Origin: Trebonia sp963767685
Lineage (GTDB): Bacteria; Actinomycetota; Actinomycetes; Streptosporangiales; Streptosporangiaceae
Direction of reading: 5' to 3'
Assembly: GCA_963767685.1 (NCBI GenBank)
Contig: CAVYEZ010000005.1
Span: forward strand, 558,001 to 622,000
DNA: 64,000 nucleotides
Under the pieces are notes generated by a model. The model did not search any database. It had not been told where the DNA came from and was given only the letters and a program-made list of their open reading frames with translations. Below, piece after piece: positions 1 to 7,577 of the stretch. The position numbers and the translations under genes are program-made. Numbering within the stretch: the stretch's first letter is position 1; each line of letters starts with the position of its first letter.

Positions 1-411
1 CACGAACTGCATCTCGAAGCTGCGGATCGAGGTGGCGGCGGACTCGAGTCCGAGGTACGTCTCAAACCAGTCGGGCAGGATGTCGTGGTACTTCGTCCAC
101 CACTCGGGCGACCTTGACCGCCTGGCCAGGGCGATGACCTTGTCCCGCTGCGGCTCGCTGGTCACGCCGTACAGTGTGAGCAGGTCCTCCACGTCGCGGG
201 GCTTCAACCCCACCCGCCCCGTCTCCATCCGGCTGATCTTGGACCGTGACGCCCGGATCTCGTAGCCGGCCTTCTCCGCCGAGATGCCGGCGGTCTCGCG
301 CAGCCGGCGCAACTGGGCGCCGAGCAGCATGCGCAGCACGGTCGCTTCCGCCGCGGGTTCCTCCTGGCCGGAACCTAGCTCCCCATCGCCCGGCACCACA
401 GTCTTTTTCAC
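1..411 (-). CDS. XRE-family regulator with DUF5753 domain (5' part only)
   Basis: The first 137 codons of a helix-turn-helix regulator that leaves the window at its left edge. After about 28 residues comes the HTH, with LRRLRETAG and RSKISRMETGR; DWFETYLGLE then begins the DUF5753 region typical of actinomycete regulators paired with DUF397 proteins. I chose the GTG at 411, preceded by GGAG; a second GTG eleven bases downstream is possible. The DUF397 partner lies upstream on the same strand, the reverse of the commoner order (regulator first). Role inferred from family: a developmental or antibiotic-related regulator. Confidence 0.85.
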   Translation of the reverse strand, partial: MKKTVVPGDGELGSGQEEPAAEATVLRMLLGAQLRRLRETAGISAEKAGYEIRASRSKISRMETGRVGLKPRDVEDLLTLYGVTSEPQRDKVIALARRSRSPEWWTKYHDILPDWFETYLGLESAATSIRSFEMQFV

Positions 412-582
412 GCTCCGATGTCACTAGAGCCGGTGCACGACGCGACCGCCGAAAGGCCGGGCAGCCCAGGCATCATGCCGTACGCCATTCCCGCGTATTG
501 GCAACACGGCAGTACTTACTTTATACCTAACCGCCCGGCCCCGGCTTTCTCATTCCAGGCAGGATGCTCCCGGTGCCCGGCC

Positions 583-810
583 TTACGTCAGGCTGTCAAA
601 CTCGCCGTCCTTCGCCCCGGCCAGGAACGCGCTGATTTCGGCGCGGGTGTAGATGAGGGCGGGGCCGGACGGGTGTCGCGAGTTGCGCACGGCAATCTCC
701 CCGTCCGGGAGCGCCGCTACCTCGACGCAGTTCCCGCTCGGGTTGCTCCACCTGCTCTTTTGCCAGGCCACCGGCAGTTGGTCGGCTGGCATTCCGTTGC
801 TGGCGGGCAT
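583..810 (-). CDS. DUF397 domain protein
   Basis: A 75-residue protein with the DUF397 signature: WQKSRWSNPSGNCVEVA, a central VRNSRHPSGPALIYT and a C-terminal EISAFLAGAKDGEFD. It is about the usual length for the family. The ATG at 810 is preceded by GAGGAGG at good spacing. DUF397 proteins normally act with an adjacent XRE/DUF5753 regulator, and one follows here on the same strand after a 171-base gap that contains AT-rich, promoter-like sequence (TTTATACCTAA region near 520). A 26-bp palindrome lies about 80 to 105 bases upstream of the start. Confidence 0.9.
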   Translation of the reverse strand: MPASNGMPADQLPVAWQKSRWSNPSGNCVEVAALPDGEIAVRNSRHPSGPALIYTRAEISAFLAGAKDGEFDSLT

Positions 811-1147
811 CGTTTTTTGGCCTCCTCGTTAACTTTAGGAACATGCGGCACATCGACAGGTACAGATTACCAGTCTGGCCGCACAGTGCACCTGCACGTT
901 GCAATTGCATTGTGCAGATCAAAGACGAGGAAATATACTCCATCATCGATATTCGCTGCATAGAGCGGAGAACGTTACGGCCCATTACGAAAGCGGAACT
1001 TTATCCCGGCGGACCCGCCGGAGCCGGGGCGGCAAGGCGCGGACCGGCGGGATCGCGGGCGCGCACGCCGCAGAAGACAGGGGCCACGTCGGCACCGGGC
1101 ACTTCTTGCTGTTATCCGCTGGTGATACGGTGACCGCGGACGGCGGG
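811..1147. other. Gene-free interval upstream of the DUF397 gene
   Basis: No convincing ORF. The part next to the DUF397 start is AT-richer than its surroundings and carries a palindrome at 892-917. A compact GC hairpin (CCGGCGG, 2-base loop, CCGCCGG) sits at 1006-1021; it has no T-tract, so it is only a weak terminator candidate. Confidence 0.5.
892..917. promoter_or_regulatory. 26-bp palindrome, probable operator
   Basis: CTGCAC and GTGCAG arms flank a perfect TGCAATTGCA core, with only two 2-base mismatch positions in the whole 26 bp. It lies upstream of the DUF397/XRE pair and far from the lactonase 3' end, so an operator for the pair is the natural reading (inference). Confidence 0.5.
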
Positions 1148-2275
1148 CTAGCCGGCGATGAGCAGGCTTACCGGGCCGGCCACCGGCGTGACCTGCCCGG
1201 CGGCGGTCAGCGCGCCGGCCTCCTCGTCGATCAGGAAGGTCGTGAGGTTGCCGGCGCCCTGGTTCGCGACGTAGAGCCGGCTCCCGCCCGGGCTGATGGT
1301 GAGGGTGCGGGGCGTGTCGCCGCCGCTGTGCACCCGGCCCCGCGGGGTCAGGCGGCCGGCGCCGGGGTCGATCTCGAACCAGGCGATCGTGTCCTCGCCG
1401 CGCTCCGCCGGCTCGTGGCTGGAGCCGGCGCCCCGGTTGGTCACGTACAGGAACCGGCCGGCGGGGTGCACGGCGATCTCGGCCGCGGCGCGGAAACCGG
1501 TAAAGCCCTCCGGCAGGGCGGAGACGGTCTGCAGCTCGCGCAGAGCGCCGGCCGTCTCGTCGTAGGCGAACGCGGTGACGGTCGCGGCCATCTCGTTGAC
1601 CAGGTAGACGAACCGGCCGGCCGGGTGGAACGCCAGGTGACGCGGTCCCGAGCCGGGCACGGCCCGGGCGTCGCGCTCCGGGCGGGCGGTCAGCGTGCAC
1701 TGGCCGGCGTCAAGCTCGTACACCGCGACCCGGTCGGTGCCCAGGTCGGCGACCAGGAGGAACCGGCCGGCCGGGTCGAGGGTGACCGAGTGCGCGTGCG
1801 GTCCCGCCTGGCGGAGCGGGTGAACGCTTGACCCGGCGTGCCGGCGCACGGTCCTGGCCGGGCCGAGGCGGCCGTCCGCCGCGATCGGGAAGAGCTCCAC
1901 CGTTCCGTCGAGGTAGCCGGCCACGAGCAGCACCCGGCCGCCGGCGTCGGTCACGCAGTGACACGGCAGGCGCCCGGTGGTCGGCTGGCTGTTCAGCGGG
2001 GCCAGCTCCCCGGTGACCGGGTCGACGGCGAAGGCGCTGACGCCGCCGCCCGGGCGCCCGCCGAACTCGCTGACCTCGTTCACCGCGTACAGGAAGCGAC
2101 CGTCCGGGGACGCCGCCAGCCAGCTCGGCTCCGGAGTGGCCGTCACGCTGGCCGGCTGGAGCAGCCCGCTGGCTGGGTCAAGTCGCAGCACGTGAATGCC
2201 CGCCGGGTGGCCGGGCTGGCCGACGGCGCCCGCCGTGCTGTAGGTGCCGGCGTAGAGGAAAGCTGACGTGGTCAT
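1148..2275 (-). CDS. Lactonase-family seven-bladed beta-propeller protein
   Basis: A 375-residue protein beginning MTTSAFLYAGTYS, the usual start of lactonase (YbhE/Pgl-like) propellers. Repeating blade motifs are visible throughout: SPDGRFLYAVNE, DPAGRFLLVADLG, HPAGRFVYLVNE, HPAGRFLYVTNRG and SPGGSRLYVANQG. The family includes 6-phosphogluconolactonases and other sugar-lactone hydrolases; the actual substrate cannot be read here. The ATG at 2275 begins the conserved fold, and the longer upstream reading lacks family character. It diverges from an RpiR-type regulator across a 222-base gap, which suggests local control by that sugar-sensing family. Confidence 0.85.
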   Translation of the reverse strand: MTTSAFLYAGTYSTAGAVGQPGHPAGIHVLRLDPASGLLQPASVTATPEPSWLAASPDGRFLYAVNEVSEFGGRPGGGVSAFAVDPVTGELAPLNSQPTTGRLPCHCVTDAGGRVLLVAGYLDGTVELFPIAADGRLGPARTVRRHAGSSVHPLRQAGPHAHSVTLDPAGRFLLVADLGTDRVAVYELDAGQCTLTARPERDARAVPGSGPRHLAFHPAGRFVYLVNEMAATVTAFAYDETAGALRELQTVSALPEGFTGFRAAAEIAVHPAGRFLYVTNRGAGSSHEPAERGEDTIAWFEIDPGAGRLTPRGRVHSGGDTPRTLTISPGGSRLYVANQGAGNLTTFLIDEEAGALTAAGQVTPVAGPVSLLIAG

Positions 2276-2497
2276 CACCCTGTCGCGCAAGAAGAAGCCG
2301 TCGCATGAGCGCACCACGATACGCCGTGACCGGGCAGCTCGCCTGAGCGGGAGACGCCGCTTCCGGCCGGCCGCCGCGCGCCACGGCACGGCGAACAGCG
2401 CCCGCCCGTGGTATGAGTTGGTCGGTAAGGACAACGGGGAGTCGCACATCCTGGCATGACAATGAAGCGTGCAAGCACACCGTGAAAGGCCGCCGAC

Positions 2498-3367
2498 GTG
2501 AGTGACAACCTCGACGTGATGACGGAGCTCCAGCGTAATTACGCCGACCTGACTCAGTCGCAGAAGCGGATCGCCGAGGCAATCGTCGAGAACCCGGAGT
2601 TCGTCGCCTTCGCCACCGTCGACAAGCTGGCCGCCCGCCTGGGCATCGCGTCGTCGACCATCGTGCGGTTCGCGTACCGGCTCGGCCTCGATGGGTACCC
2701 GGAATTGCAGGAGCGGGTCCGCGTGCTCGTCAGGTCCCGGTTCCGCGGGGCGGACGAGGGCAGCGGCGACGAGAGCGCGGTGGCGCACCTGGGCGACAGC
2801 ACGGCCGCCGCCTCGCTCCGGCGCGACCTGGAGAACCTGCGGCACACCATCGCCGACCTCGACGGCGTGACGATAGAGAAGGCGGTCGGCCTGCTCACCG
2901 CCGCGCCGCGGGTCTTCTTCACCGGCGGCCTTTCCTCGCGGGCGCTCGCCGCTTACGCCGCCCACACGCTCAACCGGCTGCGCGGCAACGTCAGGATGCT
3001 GAGCACGGACGACGCGTCGGCGGACATCCTGGAGATGACCGCGGACGACGTCCTCGTGGTGATCTCCTTCCCGCCCTACGCGTCCCAGACGCTCCGGATC
3101 CTGGACGCCGCCCGTCGGCGAGACGTCACGATCGTGGGCATCACCGACTCCCCGATCTCGCCCCTCGGCACGGTGGACGTGACGCTGTCCGCCCGGGTCT
3201 CCGGGATCGGCCCGCAGAACTCGCTCGTCGCGCCCGTCGCGGTGGTCAACGTGCTGCTGAACGGGGTCGCGGCGAACAGCCCGGGGTCCGCGGACCGCTA
3301 CCGGCAGATCTTCGGCCTGTTCGATGAGTGGAACTCGTTCGTCCTCAAGGGAAACCCGGGCACCTGA
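2498..3367 (+). CDS. MurR/RpiR-family transcriptional regulator
   Basis: A 289-residue regulator. Residues about 1-80 form the RpiR HTH, with LTQSQKRIAEAIVENPEF and ASSTIVRFAYRLGLDGYPE; residues about 120-260 form an SIS sugar-phosphate-binding domain with VFFTGGLSSRALA and VVISFPPYASQT. The GTG at 2498 has AAAGG about 8 bases upstream. Family members respond to phosphosugars and usually control neighbouring carbohydrate genes, so the divergent lactonase gene is the likely target. A strong hairpin directly follows the stop codon. Confidence 0.88.
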   Translation: MSDNLDVMTELQRNYADLTQSQKRIAEAIVENPEFVAFATVDKLAARLGIASSTIVRFAYRLGLDGYPELQERVRVLVRSRFRGADEGSGDESAVAHLGDSTAAASLRRDLENLRHTIADLDGVTIEKAVGLLTAAPRVFFTGGLSSRALAAYAAHTLNRLRGNVRMLSTDDASADILEMTADDVLVVISFPPYASQTLRILDAARRRDVTIVGITDSPISPLGTVDVTLSARVSGIGPQNSLVAPVAVVNVLLNGVAANSPGSADRYRQIFGLFDEWNSFVLKGNPGT

Positions 3368-3383
3368 CGCCTGGCCCACTGCG

Positions 3384-3432
3384 TGACTGTGTGAGTTCTG
3401 CGCACCATGCGCGCGCAGAACTCACATAGTCA
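3384..3432. terminator. Long bidirectional hairpin after the RpiR gene
   Basis: A 20-bp stem (TGACTGTGTGAGTTCTGCGC with its complement, one G-T wobble) around a 9-base loop. There is no clear T-tract on either strand. It lies between the RpiR stop and the tail of an SDR remnant; the remnant's TGA stop is inside the right arm. The arm sequence is clearly related to the hairpin at 22662-22710. Confidence 0.7.
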
Positions 3433-3625
3433 TGGCGGGCGCGGGTTCAGCGAAGCGCAAGGGCACGGACGATCGGTCGCGGCCCGCACCTATCAGCGGC
3501 CGGGGCGTGGTTATGCGGGGTGAGGATGAGTGCCCGGCGTCGACCGGGATCGTCACGCCGGTCACCTTGGCCGCCAGGTCGGAGTTGAGGTACAGCGCCG
3601 TGTCCGCGATCACCTGGGGATCCAT
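3422..3625 (-). pseudogene. SDR oxidoreductase, 3' remnant
   Basis: The readable part is DPQVIADTALYLNSDLAAKV followed by TGVTIPVDAGH, the standard C-terminus of short-chain dehydrogenases. Everything upstream, including the Rossmann fold and the YxxxK active site, is missing: similarity stops near 3625, where sequence from an unrelated plus-strand tail begins. The ORF then runs past the usual SDR end into the hairpin at 3384-3432. Interpreted as a deletion scar, not a functional gene. Confidence 0.65.
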
Positions 3626-3631
3626 GAACCG

Positions 3632-3831
3632 GGCTGCGCGTCAACCTCGTCGCGGCGGCCGGCGACTACGCGAACGCGGCCGCCGTAGCCGACCACGGGA
3701 TAAGCCATTACACCGCCGGGAACCTGAACGACGCCGCCTCGGACATCGGTGCCGCCAGCGCGGCGATCGAAGGCGGGAACGCGAAGCTCGCGCTGGCGAC
3801 CGCCGTGGTGAGCAGGTACAAGCCCGGCTAG
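3632..3831 (+). pseudogene. 3' tail of an unidentified protein
   Basis: An in-frame stretch of about 65 codons without its own start, reading LRVNLVAAAGDYANAAAVAD, then SHYTAGNLNDAASDIGAASA, and ending in SRYKPG and TAG. It is alanine-rich and helical with well-biased third positions, so it looks like the end of a real gene of unknown function. It abuts the SDR tail back to back. Confidence 0.4.
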
Positions 3832-3946
3832 GAAGGATAACCGGGGAAGCGCGGGAGCCGACGCCCCGACGCCGGCCTGGAACTGCCGCCGCTGCCCTGG
3901 GCAGAAATCGCTGGCCACGCGGCGCGGTACGGGTATCGTCGGCCAC

Positions 3947-4651
3947 GTGACAGGCACCCGACCGGGGCTTCGGGCCCGTGTACAGGCTGGCGGGGTGCGC
4001 CTCGCTTACCGGGCCTGGGGATCCGCGGAAGCGCCGCCGGTGGTGCTGGTGCACGCGCTCGGCGAAACGTCAGCGGACTGGGCGCCCGTCGCCGAGGCAC
4101 TCGTCCCTGAGTATCGCGTGTACGCGCTCGACCTGCGCGGGCACGGAGCCAGCGACTGGCCGGGCGCGTACACGATCGAGCAGCTCACGATCGACCTGGC
4201 GGCGTTCCTCGACGCGCTTGGCCTGGGCCGGGTGACCCTCGTCGGGCACTCGATCGGCGCACCGCCCGCTTACCTGTACGCGGCGCGGCACCCCGACCGC
4301 GTCGCCCGGCTGGTCCTTGAGGAGCCCGCCCCGCCGTGGCCGCGGGCACGGCGGGCCCTCACCCGTCCGGATGACCCGATGCCGTTCGATTGGGACGCCA
4401 CGGCACTGAGCAACGAGTTCACCGAGCCGCGGGTCGGCTCTTGGCGAGATTCGCTCGGCAACGTCCGGGCCCCCGCGCTGCTCATCGCGGGCGGGGAAGC
4501 CAGCCACGTCGACCAGGGCCAGTTCGCGGATATGGCCCGGCTGATCCCGGACTGCGAGCTAGTGACCATTCCGGTGGGGCACCTCGTGCACGCCGCCCGC
4601 CCGGCGGAGTTCACCGCGGCCGTGACCCGCTTCCTGCGCGCTCATGAGTGA
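3947..4651 (+). CDS. Alpha/beta hydrolase
   Basis: A 234-residue single-domain alpha/beta hydrolase. VVLVHALGETSADW supplies the oxyanion-hole region near residue 35, GHSIGA the nucleophile elbow (Ser about 100), and VGHLVHAARP the catalytic His near the C-terminus. LDLRGHGASDWPG is also typical. The cap region is short compared with the family's usual 260-290 residues. The GTG at 3947 lies seven bases after a TATCGT hexamer, so the transcript may be leaderless. The substrate is not predictable. Confidence 0.85.
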   Translation: MTGTRPGLRARVQAGGVRLAYRAWGSAEAPPVVLVHALGETSADWAPVAEALVPEYRVYALDLRGHGASDWPGAYTIEQLTIDLAAFLDALGLGRVTLVGHSIGAPPAYLYAARHPDRVARLVLEEPAPPWPRARRALTRPDDPMPFDWDATALSNEFTEPRVGSWRDSLGNVRAPALLIAGGEASHVDQGQFADMARLIPDCELVTIPVGHLVHAARPAEFTAAVTRFLRAHE

Positions 4652-4680
4652 CGACTAAGGCTGAGGAGGCCAGCGCCCGC

Positions 4681-5358
4681 CTACTCGGGGCGAGAGCGCT
4701 TCGCGCCCCACCGGTCCCAGTGCACGACATCCTCGACCGGCCGGCGCCTGGGCTCCGCCCAGCGGCCCTTCGCGGGGTATCCCATCGGAATCAGCGCCAT
4801 GGTCAGGGCATCCGGCGGCAGGCCGAGCAGCTCGCGCAGCTCCTCTTCGTGGCCGCCGTAGAGCGTGGTCAGCGAGGTGCCGATGCCGTGAGCACGGGCG
4901 GCGAGGCAGAGCTGCTGCACCGCGCCGTAAATGGACGACCCGACGCGCGGGCTGGTGGCGTCGGCCGCGCCGCGCAGCACGGCGAACACCCATACCGGGG
5001 CCTCCTGGATGTGGTGCGCTAGGTGCTCGGCCCCGAGGAATCCGCGCGGAGTCAGTCCCCCTGGTGATGGCGGGGCGCTGAGGATCTCCTCGCGGCGCGA
5101 GCCGTATGCGGCCTCCCAGTTGTCCCGGTACCAGGCCGCGACGCGGTCCTTGACCTCCTGGTCGGTGACCACGACCCAGCCCCAGTGCTGGGAATTGCCA
5201 CCGGACGGGCCGCGGATCGCCGCGTCGAGGACCTCCCACAGGACGTCATCGGGAACCGGCTCCGCGGAAAGGTACCGGCGCGAGGGGGTCGAGTGCAGTG
5301 CCTCGAGCACGGTCAGCGGCGGGTCTCCGGCGGGCTGTTCCGCTGAGTGTGACGACAT
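4681..5358 (-). CDS. Nitroreductase-family flavoprotein
   Basis: A 225-residue member of the FMN-dependent nitroreductase family. TPSRRYLSAEPVPDDVL near the N-terminus and IRGPSGGNSQHW carry the typical FMN-contacting residues; LCLAARAHGIGTSLTTL and ALIPMGYPAKGRW are the second conserved half. Such enzymes reduce nitro, enone or other electron-poor substrates with NAD(P)H. It starts 7 bases after the stop of the upstream SRPBCC gene on the same strand, so the two probably form an operon. Confidence 0.87.
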   Translation of the reverse strand: MSSHSAEQPAGDPPLTVLEALHSTPSRRYLSAEPVPDDVLWEVLDAAIRGPSGGNSQHWGWVVVTDQEVKDRVAAWYRDNWEAAYGSRREEILSAPPSPGGLTPRGFLGAEHLAHHIQEAPVWVFAVLRGAADATSPRVGSSIYGAVQQLCLAARAHGIGTSLTTLYGGHEEELRELLGLPPDALTMALIPMGYPAKGRWAEPRRRPVEDVVHWDRWGAKRSRPE

Positions 5359-5365
5359 GATCGGC

Positions 5366-5815
5366 CTACGCGGACCGCTGGTCGATGGCGTAGGCGTTCA
5401 GGCGCTCAAGTTCGTCGAGGAACATCCGGTGCAGGGCCCTGGGGGCGAACGTGCGCTCGAAGAAGCCGCCGATACCCGACGCGCCGTCCCAGCTCGTCGA
5501 GATGCGAACCAGCGACTTGTCGCCCTGCGGCTCGACGTGGAACGTCGTAACGAGGCTCGAGTTGGCGTCGGACTCCACCAGCGTGCGGCCCGGCTCCGGC
5601 TCGGCGATCCGCATCAGGTAATTGCGGGTCCGCCCGCCCGCGGTGACCGCGAAGCGGGTGACGGTGCCCGCGCCGACGCCGCCCTCTTCTACCTTGAAGT
5701 CAGAGAACGCGGGCGGCAGGAAACGCGGGTGCTGGTGCATGTCGGCGAGATGTCCGTATACCTGCTCTGCGGGAGCGTCGATCGTGCGCTCGGCGGAAGC
5801 CTCCACTTTTGCCAT
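5366..5815 (-). CDS. SRPBCC (START-like) family protein
   Basis: A protein of about 149 residues with the polyketide-cyclase/START-like pattern: SAERTIDAPAEQVYGHLADM at the start, an acidic central sheet (GGRTRNYLMRIAEPEPGRTL), and the long C-terminal helix FLDELERLNAYAIDQ. The fold makes a hydrophobic ligand-binding cavity. I chose the ATG at 5815, where conservation begins; an in-frame start 9 codons upstream is possible. It is the first gene of a probable two-gene operon with the nitroreductase. Confidence 0.8.
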   Translation of the reverse strand: MAKVEASAERTIDAPAEQVYGHLADMHQHPRFLPPAFSDFKVEEGGVGAGTVTRFAVTAGGRTRNYLMRIAEPEPGRTLVESDANSSLVTTFHVEPQGDKSLVRISTSWDGASGIGGFFERTFAPRALHRMFLDELERLNAYAIDQRSA

Positions 5816-5934
5816 GTCCACATATCTACCACCCGGCCTCACCGGCCCGCGCTCCGCCAGGCCGACATGGCCGTTTCCTCGCTGTTGCCCAGGTCATTCA
5901 CGGCCGCTAGCCAAGGGCGTGACCGCGGGCGCGG

Positions 5935-6876
5935 TTAGTGACGTTGTTCCTTTGGCGCTGCGTTCAGGTACGCCGCCGCCCTGGTGAACGCCGTGCGGGC
6001 ATCCGCGTCGTCTTCCAGCCGCCAGTCCTGGTGATACAGGCCGGAGTGCTGAGCCTCGTCGAACCACACCAATCCGGCCAGGCGCTCGTCGCGGACGCCG
6101 GCGAACAGCCCGTCGATCTGGCTCTCCCGGTTGGCGGTGGTGCCCACGGCGGTCTCGGCGATCAACAGCGGGGCGCTGCTGAACCCGCGGATGTCCGTGA
6201 CGGTCGAGCCCAGTAGCGAGCCGAAGGTGTCGGTGGGCCGGTAGTAGTAGCCGTCGATGCCGGTCCAGTCGACCCACGCCGCCCCCGGCCACCACTGACG
6301 CAGCGCGCTGGACGCGCCCTCGGTGGAGTTGACCGTCCACAGCCAGGTGACGTTGCCTGCTCCCGCGGCGCGGAAGACCCGCACGACACGGCGCCAGGCG
6401 GCCACGAAGGTCGCGGGTGACGTATGGCCCTGGCCCCAGGAGTACCAGGTGCCGTTCATTTCGTGCCCGAAGCACAGGATTACCGGGTGCCCGAACGCGA
6501 TGACCGCGTCGGCGTAGGAGCGCAGGTAGGCGTCCGAGCGGCCCGCGGCGATGGAGGCAAGCGTCACTCCGTTTGGCTGCAATTGGACGAGCACGTAGGC
6601 ATCCCGGGCCCAGGCCGTCCGCGCGAATGAGGTCTTGAACGGCTCGTTCCACGTCGAGTAGTACTCGACGATCCCGGGCTGTACGCGGGTCGCGCCGGCG
6701 AAGTGCGTGATCTGTGACCAACTGCCGGGCGCTCCCGGTTCATAGACGCCGACCAGCGGGCTTGCCGGGGTGGGGACTGACGCCAGGAGCCGCCGGGACG
6801 TCAGCTGGGCATGGCACCCAGTGGACACCAGAATTACGGCGGCCATTATGGCCGCTACCTTGACGAGCATTCGCAC
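5935..6876 (-). CDS. GH26-like glycoside hydrolase lipoprotein
   Basis: A 313-residue lipoprotein. The N-terminal hydrophobic segment ends in the lipobox VSTGC (Cys21), so the enzyme is probably tethered to the outer face of the membrane. The catalytic domain resembles GH26 (beta-mannanase and related): FGHEMNGTWYSWG places the acid/base at Glu139, and LLIAETAVG places the nucleophile at about Glu241. The GTG at 6876 has GGAGG seven bases upstream. The length fits a single-domain GH26 without a binding module. Substrate specificity (mannan, mixed-link glucan, other) cannot be assigned. Confidence 0.82.
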   Translation of the reverse strand: MRMLVKVAAIMAAVILVSTGCHAQLTSRRLLASVPTPASPLVGVYEPGAPGSWSQITHFAGATRVQPGIVEYYSTWNEPFKTSFARTAWARDAYVLVQLQPNGVTLASIAAGRSDAYLRSYADAVIAFGHPVILCFGHEMNGTWYSWGQGHTSPATFVAAWRRVVRVFRAAGAGNVTWLWTVNSTEGASSALRQWWPGAAWVDWTGIDGYYYRPTDTFGSLLGSTVTDIRGFSSAPLLIAETAVGTTANRESQIDGLFAGVRDERLAGLVWFDEAQHSGLYHQDWRLEDDADARTAFTRAAAYLNAAPKEQRH

Positions 6877-7087
6877 AACGACGCCTCCACGTGAAGGGAA
6901 TCCTACGGCAATCTGCCGCCATTAAGACGTGCGATTAGCATGCCGGTGCCATTCATCCCGAATTCACATGACCCAACGCGCGCACGAACGCATAGCACCA
7001 TGACTGCACGCGAGGAATTCCCGGATTGTCGCTTGCGCCGGTTATGGACGGAACTATCCGGCCAGTCGGGTTCGCCGCCTGGTAACA

Positions 7088-7234
7088 ATGAGAGACAGGC
7101 GATGGCTCTGCCGGTTCGTCACCCACCGCTTCGGCATGGACGAGTTTGAGCAGGCCTACAACGTATTCGCCGACGCCGCCGAAAACGGCACGCTCAAGGT
7201 CGTGCTCACCCGCAAGGAGGAGACGGCGGAATGA
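7088..7234 (+). pseudogene. Zinc-type alcohol dehydrogenase (MDR), 3' remnant
   Basis: From 7112 the reading is RFVTHRFGMDEFEQAYNVFA followed by AENGTLKVVLTRK and TGA, the C-terminus of medium-chain alcohol/threonine dehydrogenases. An ATG at 7088 would give a 48-codon ORF, but everything before the tail (zinc-binding catalytic domain, Rossmann fold) is absent. It is best read as a gene remnant. Confidence 0.6.
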
Positions 7235-7297
7235 GCGCCGGCAAGGAGCATGGACACGCCGCTCGCGGTTACGCGGCCAGGGTTGTTTCGAGCTGGG

Positions 7298-7477
7298 TCA
7301 CGGGCTGCCGCCAAACTGGCTGATGAGCATGTCCTTGGTGACACCGTGCTCGGCTCCCCATCGCTCGACGTCCGCGAGGTCAACCGGGTCAGGCAGTTCC
7401 GCCGCGGCCTTATCGGCTACCTCCCGGAGCCCGGCCTTTCGCAGCAGGTCAACGATTTCCTGCCTGCTGTACTGCAC
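7298..7477 (-). CDS. Small acidic hypothetical protein (59 residues)
   Basis: A complete short gene: GTG at 7477 with GAGGAGG eight bases upstream, and TGA at 7298-7300. The product starts with QYSRQEIVDLLRKAGLREVA and continues with DPVDLADVERWGAEHGVTK, then ends QFGGSP. It is acidic and mostly helical. The third-codon-position bias and the ribosome-binding site support real coding. I do not recognise a family. It lies about 100 bases beyond the S9 peptidase gene on the same strand and may be cotranscribed with it. Confidence 0.65.
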   Translation of the reverse strand: MQYSRQEIVDLLRKAGLREVADKAAAELPDPVDLADVERWGAEHGVTKDMLISQFGGSP

Positions 7478-7577
7478 GGAGGCGACCTCCTCGGCGACGA
7501 ACGCTGCGGCTGGCTGCTTACGAGGCTACGCTTCCCTCCTTAACCCCGCGGCGGAGGGGTCGTAGGGCGCCCGCTTG

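Noticed and set aside
1148..3379. A 743-codon open frame on the minus strand spanning the lactonase and the regulator
   Set aside because: Only the part from 2275 down has family character; the upstream part is antisense to the RpiR gene and low-complexity, as expected for GC-rich shadow frames.
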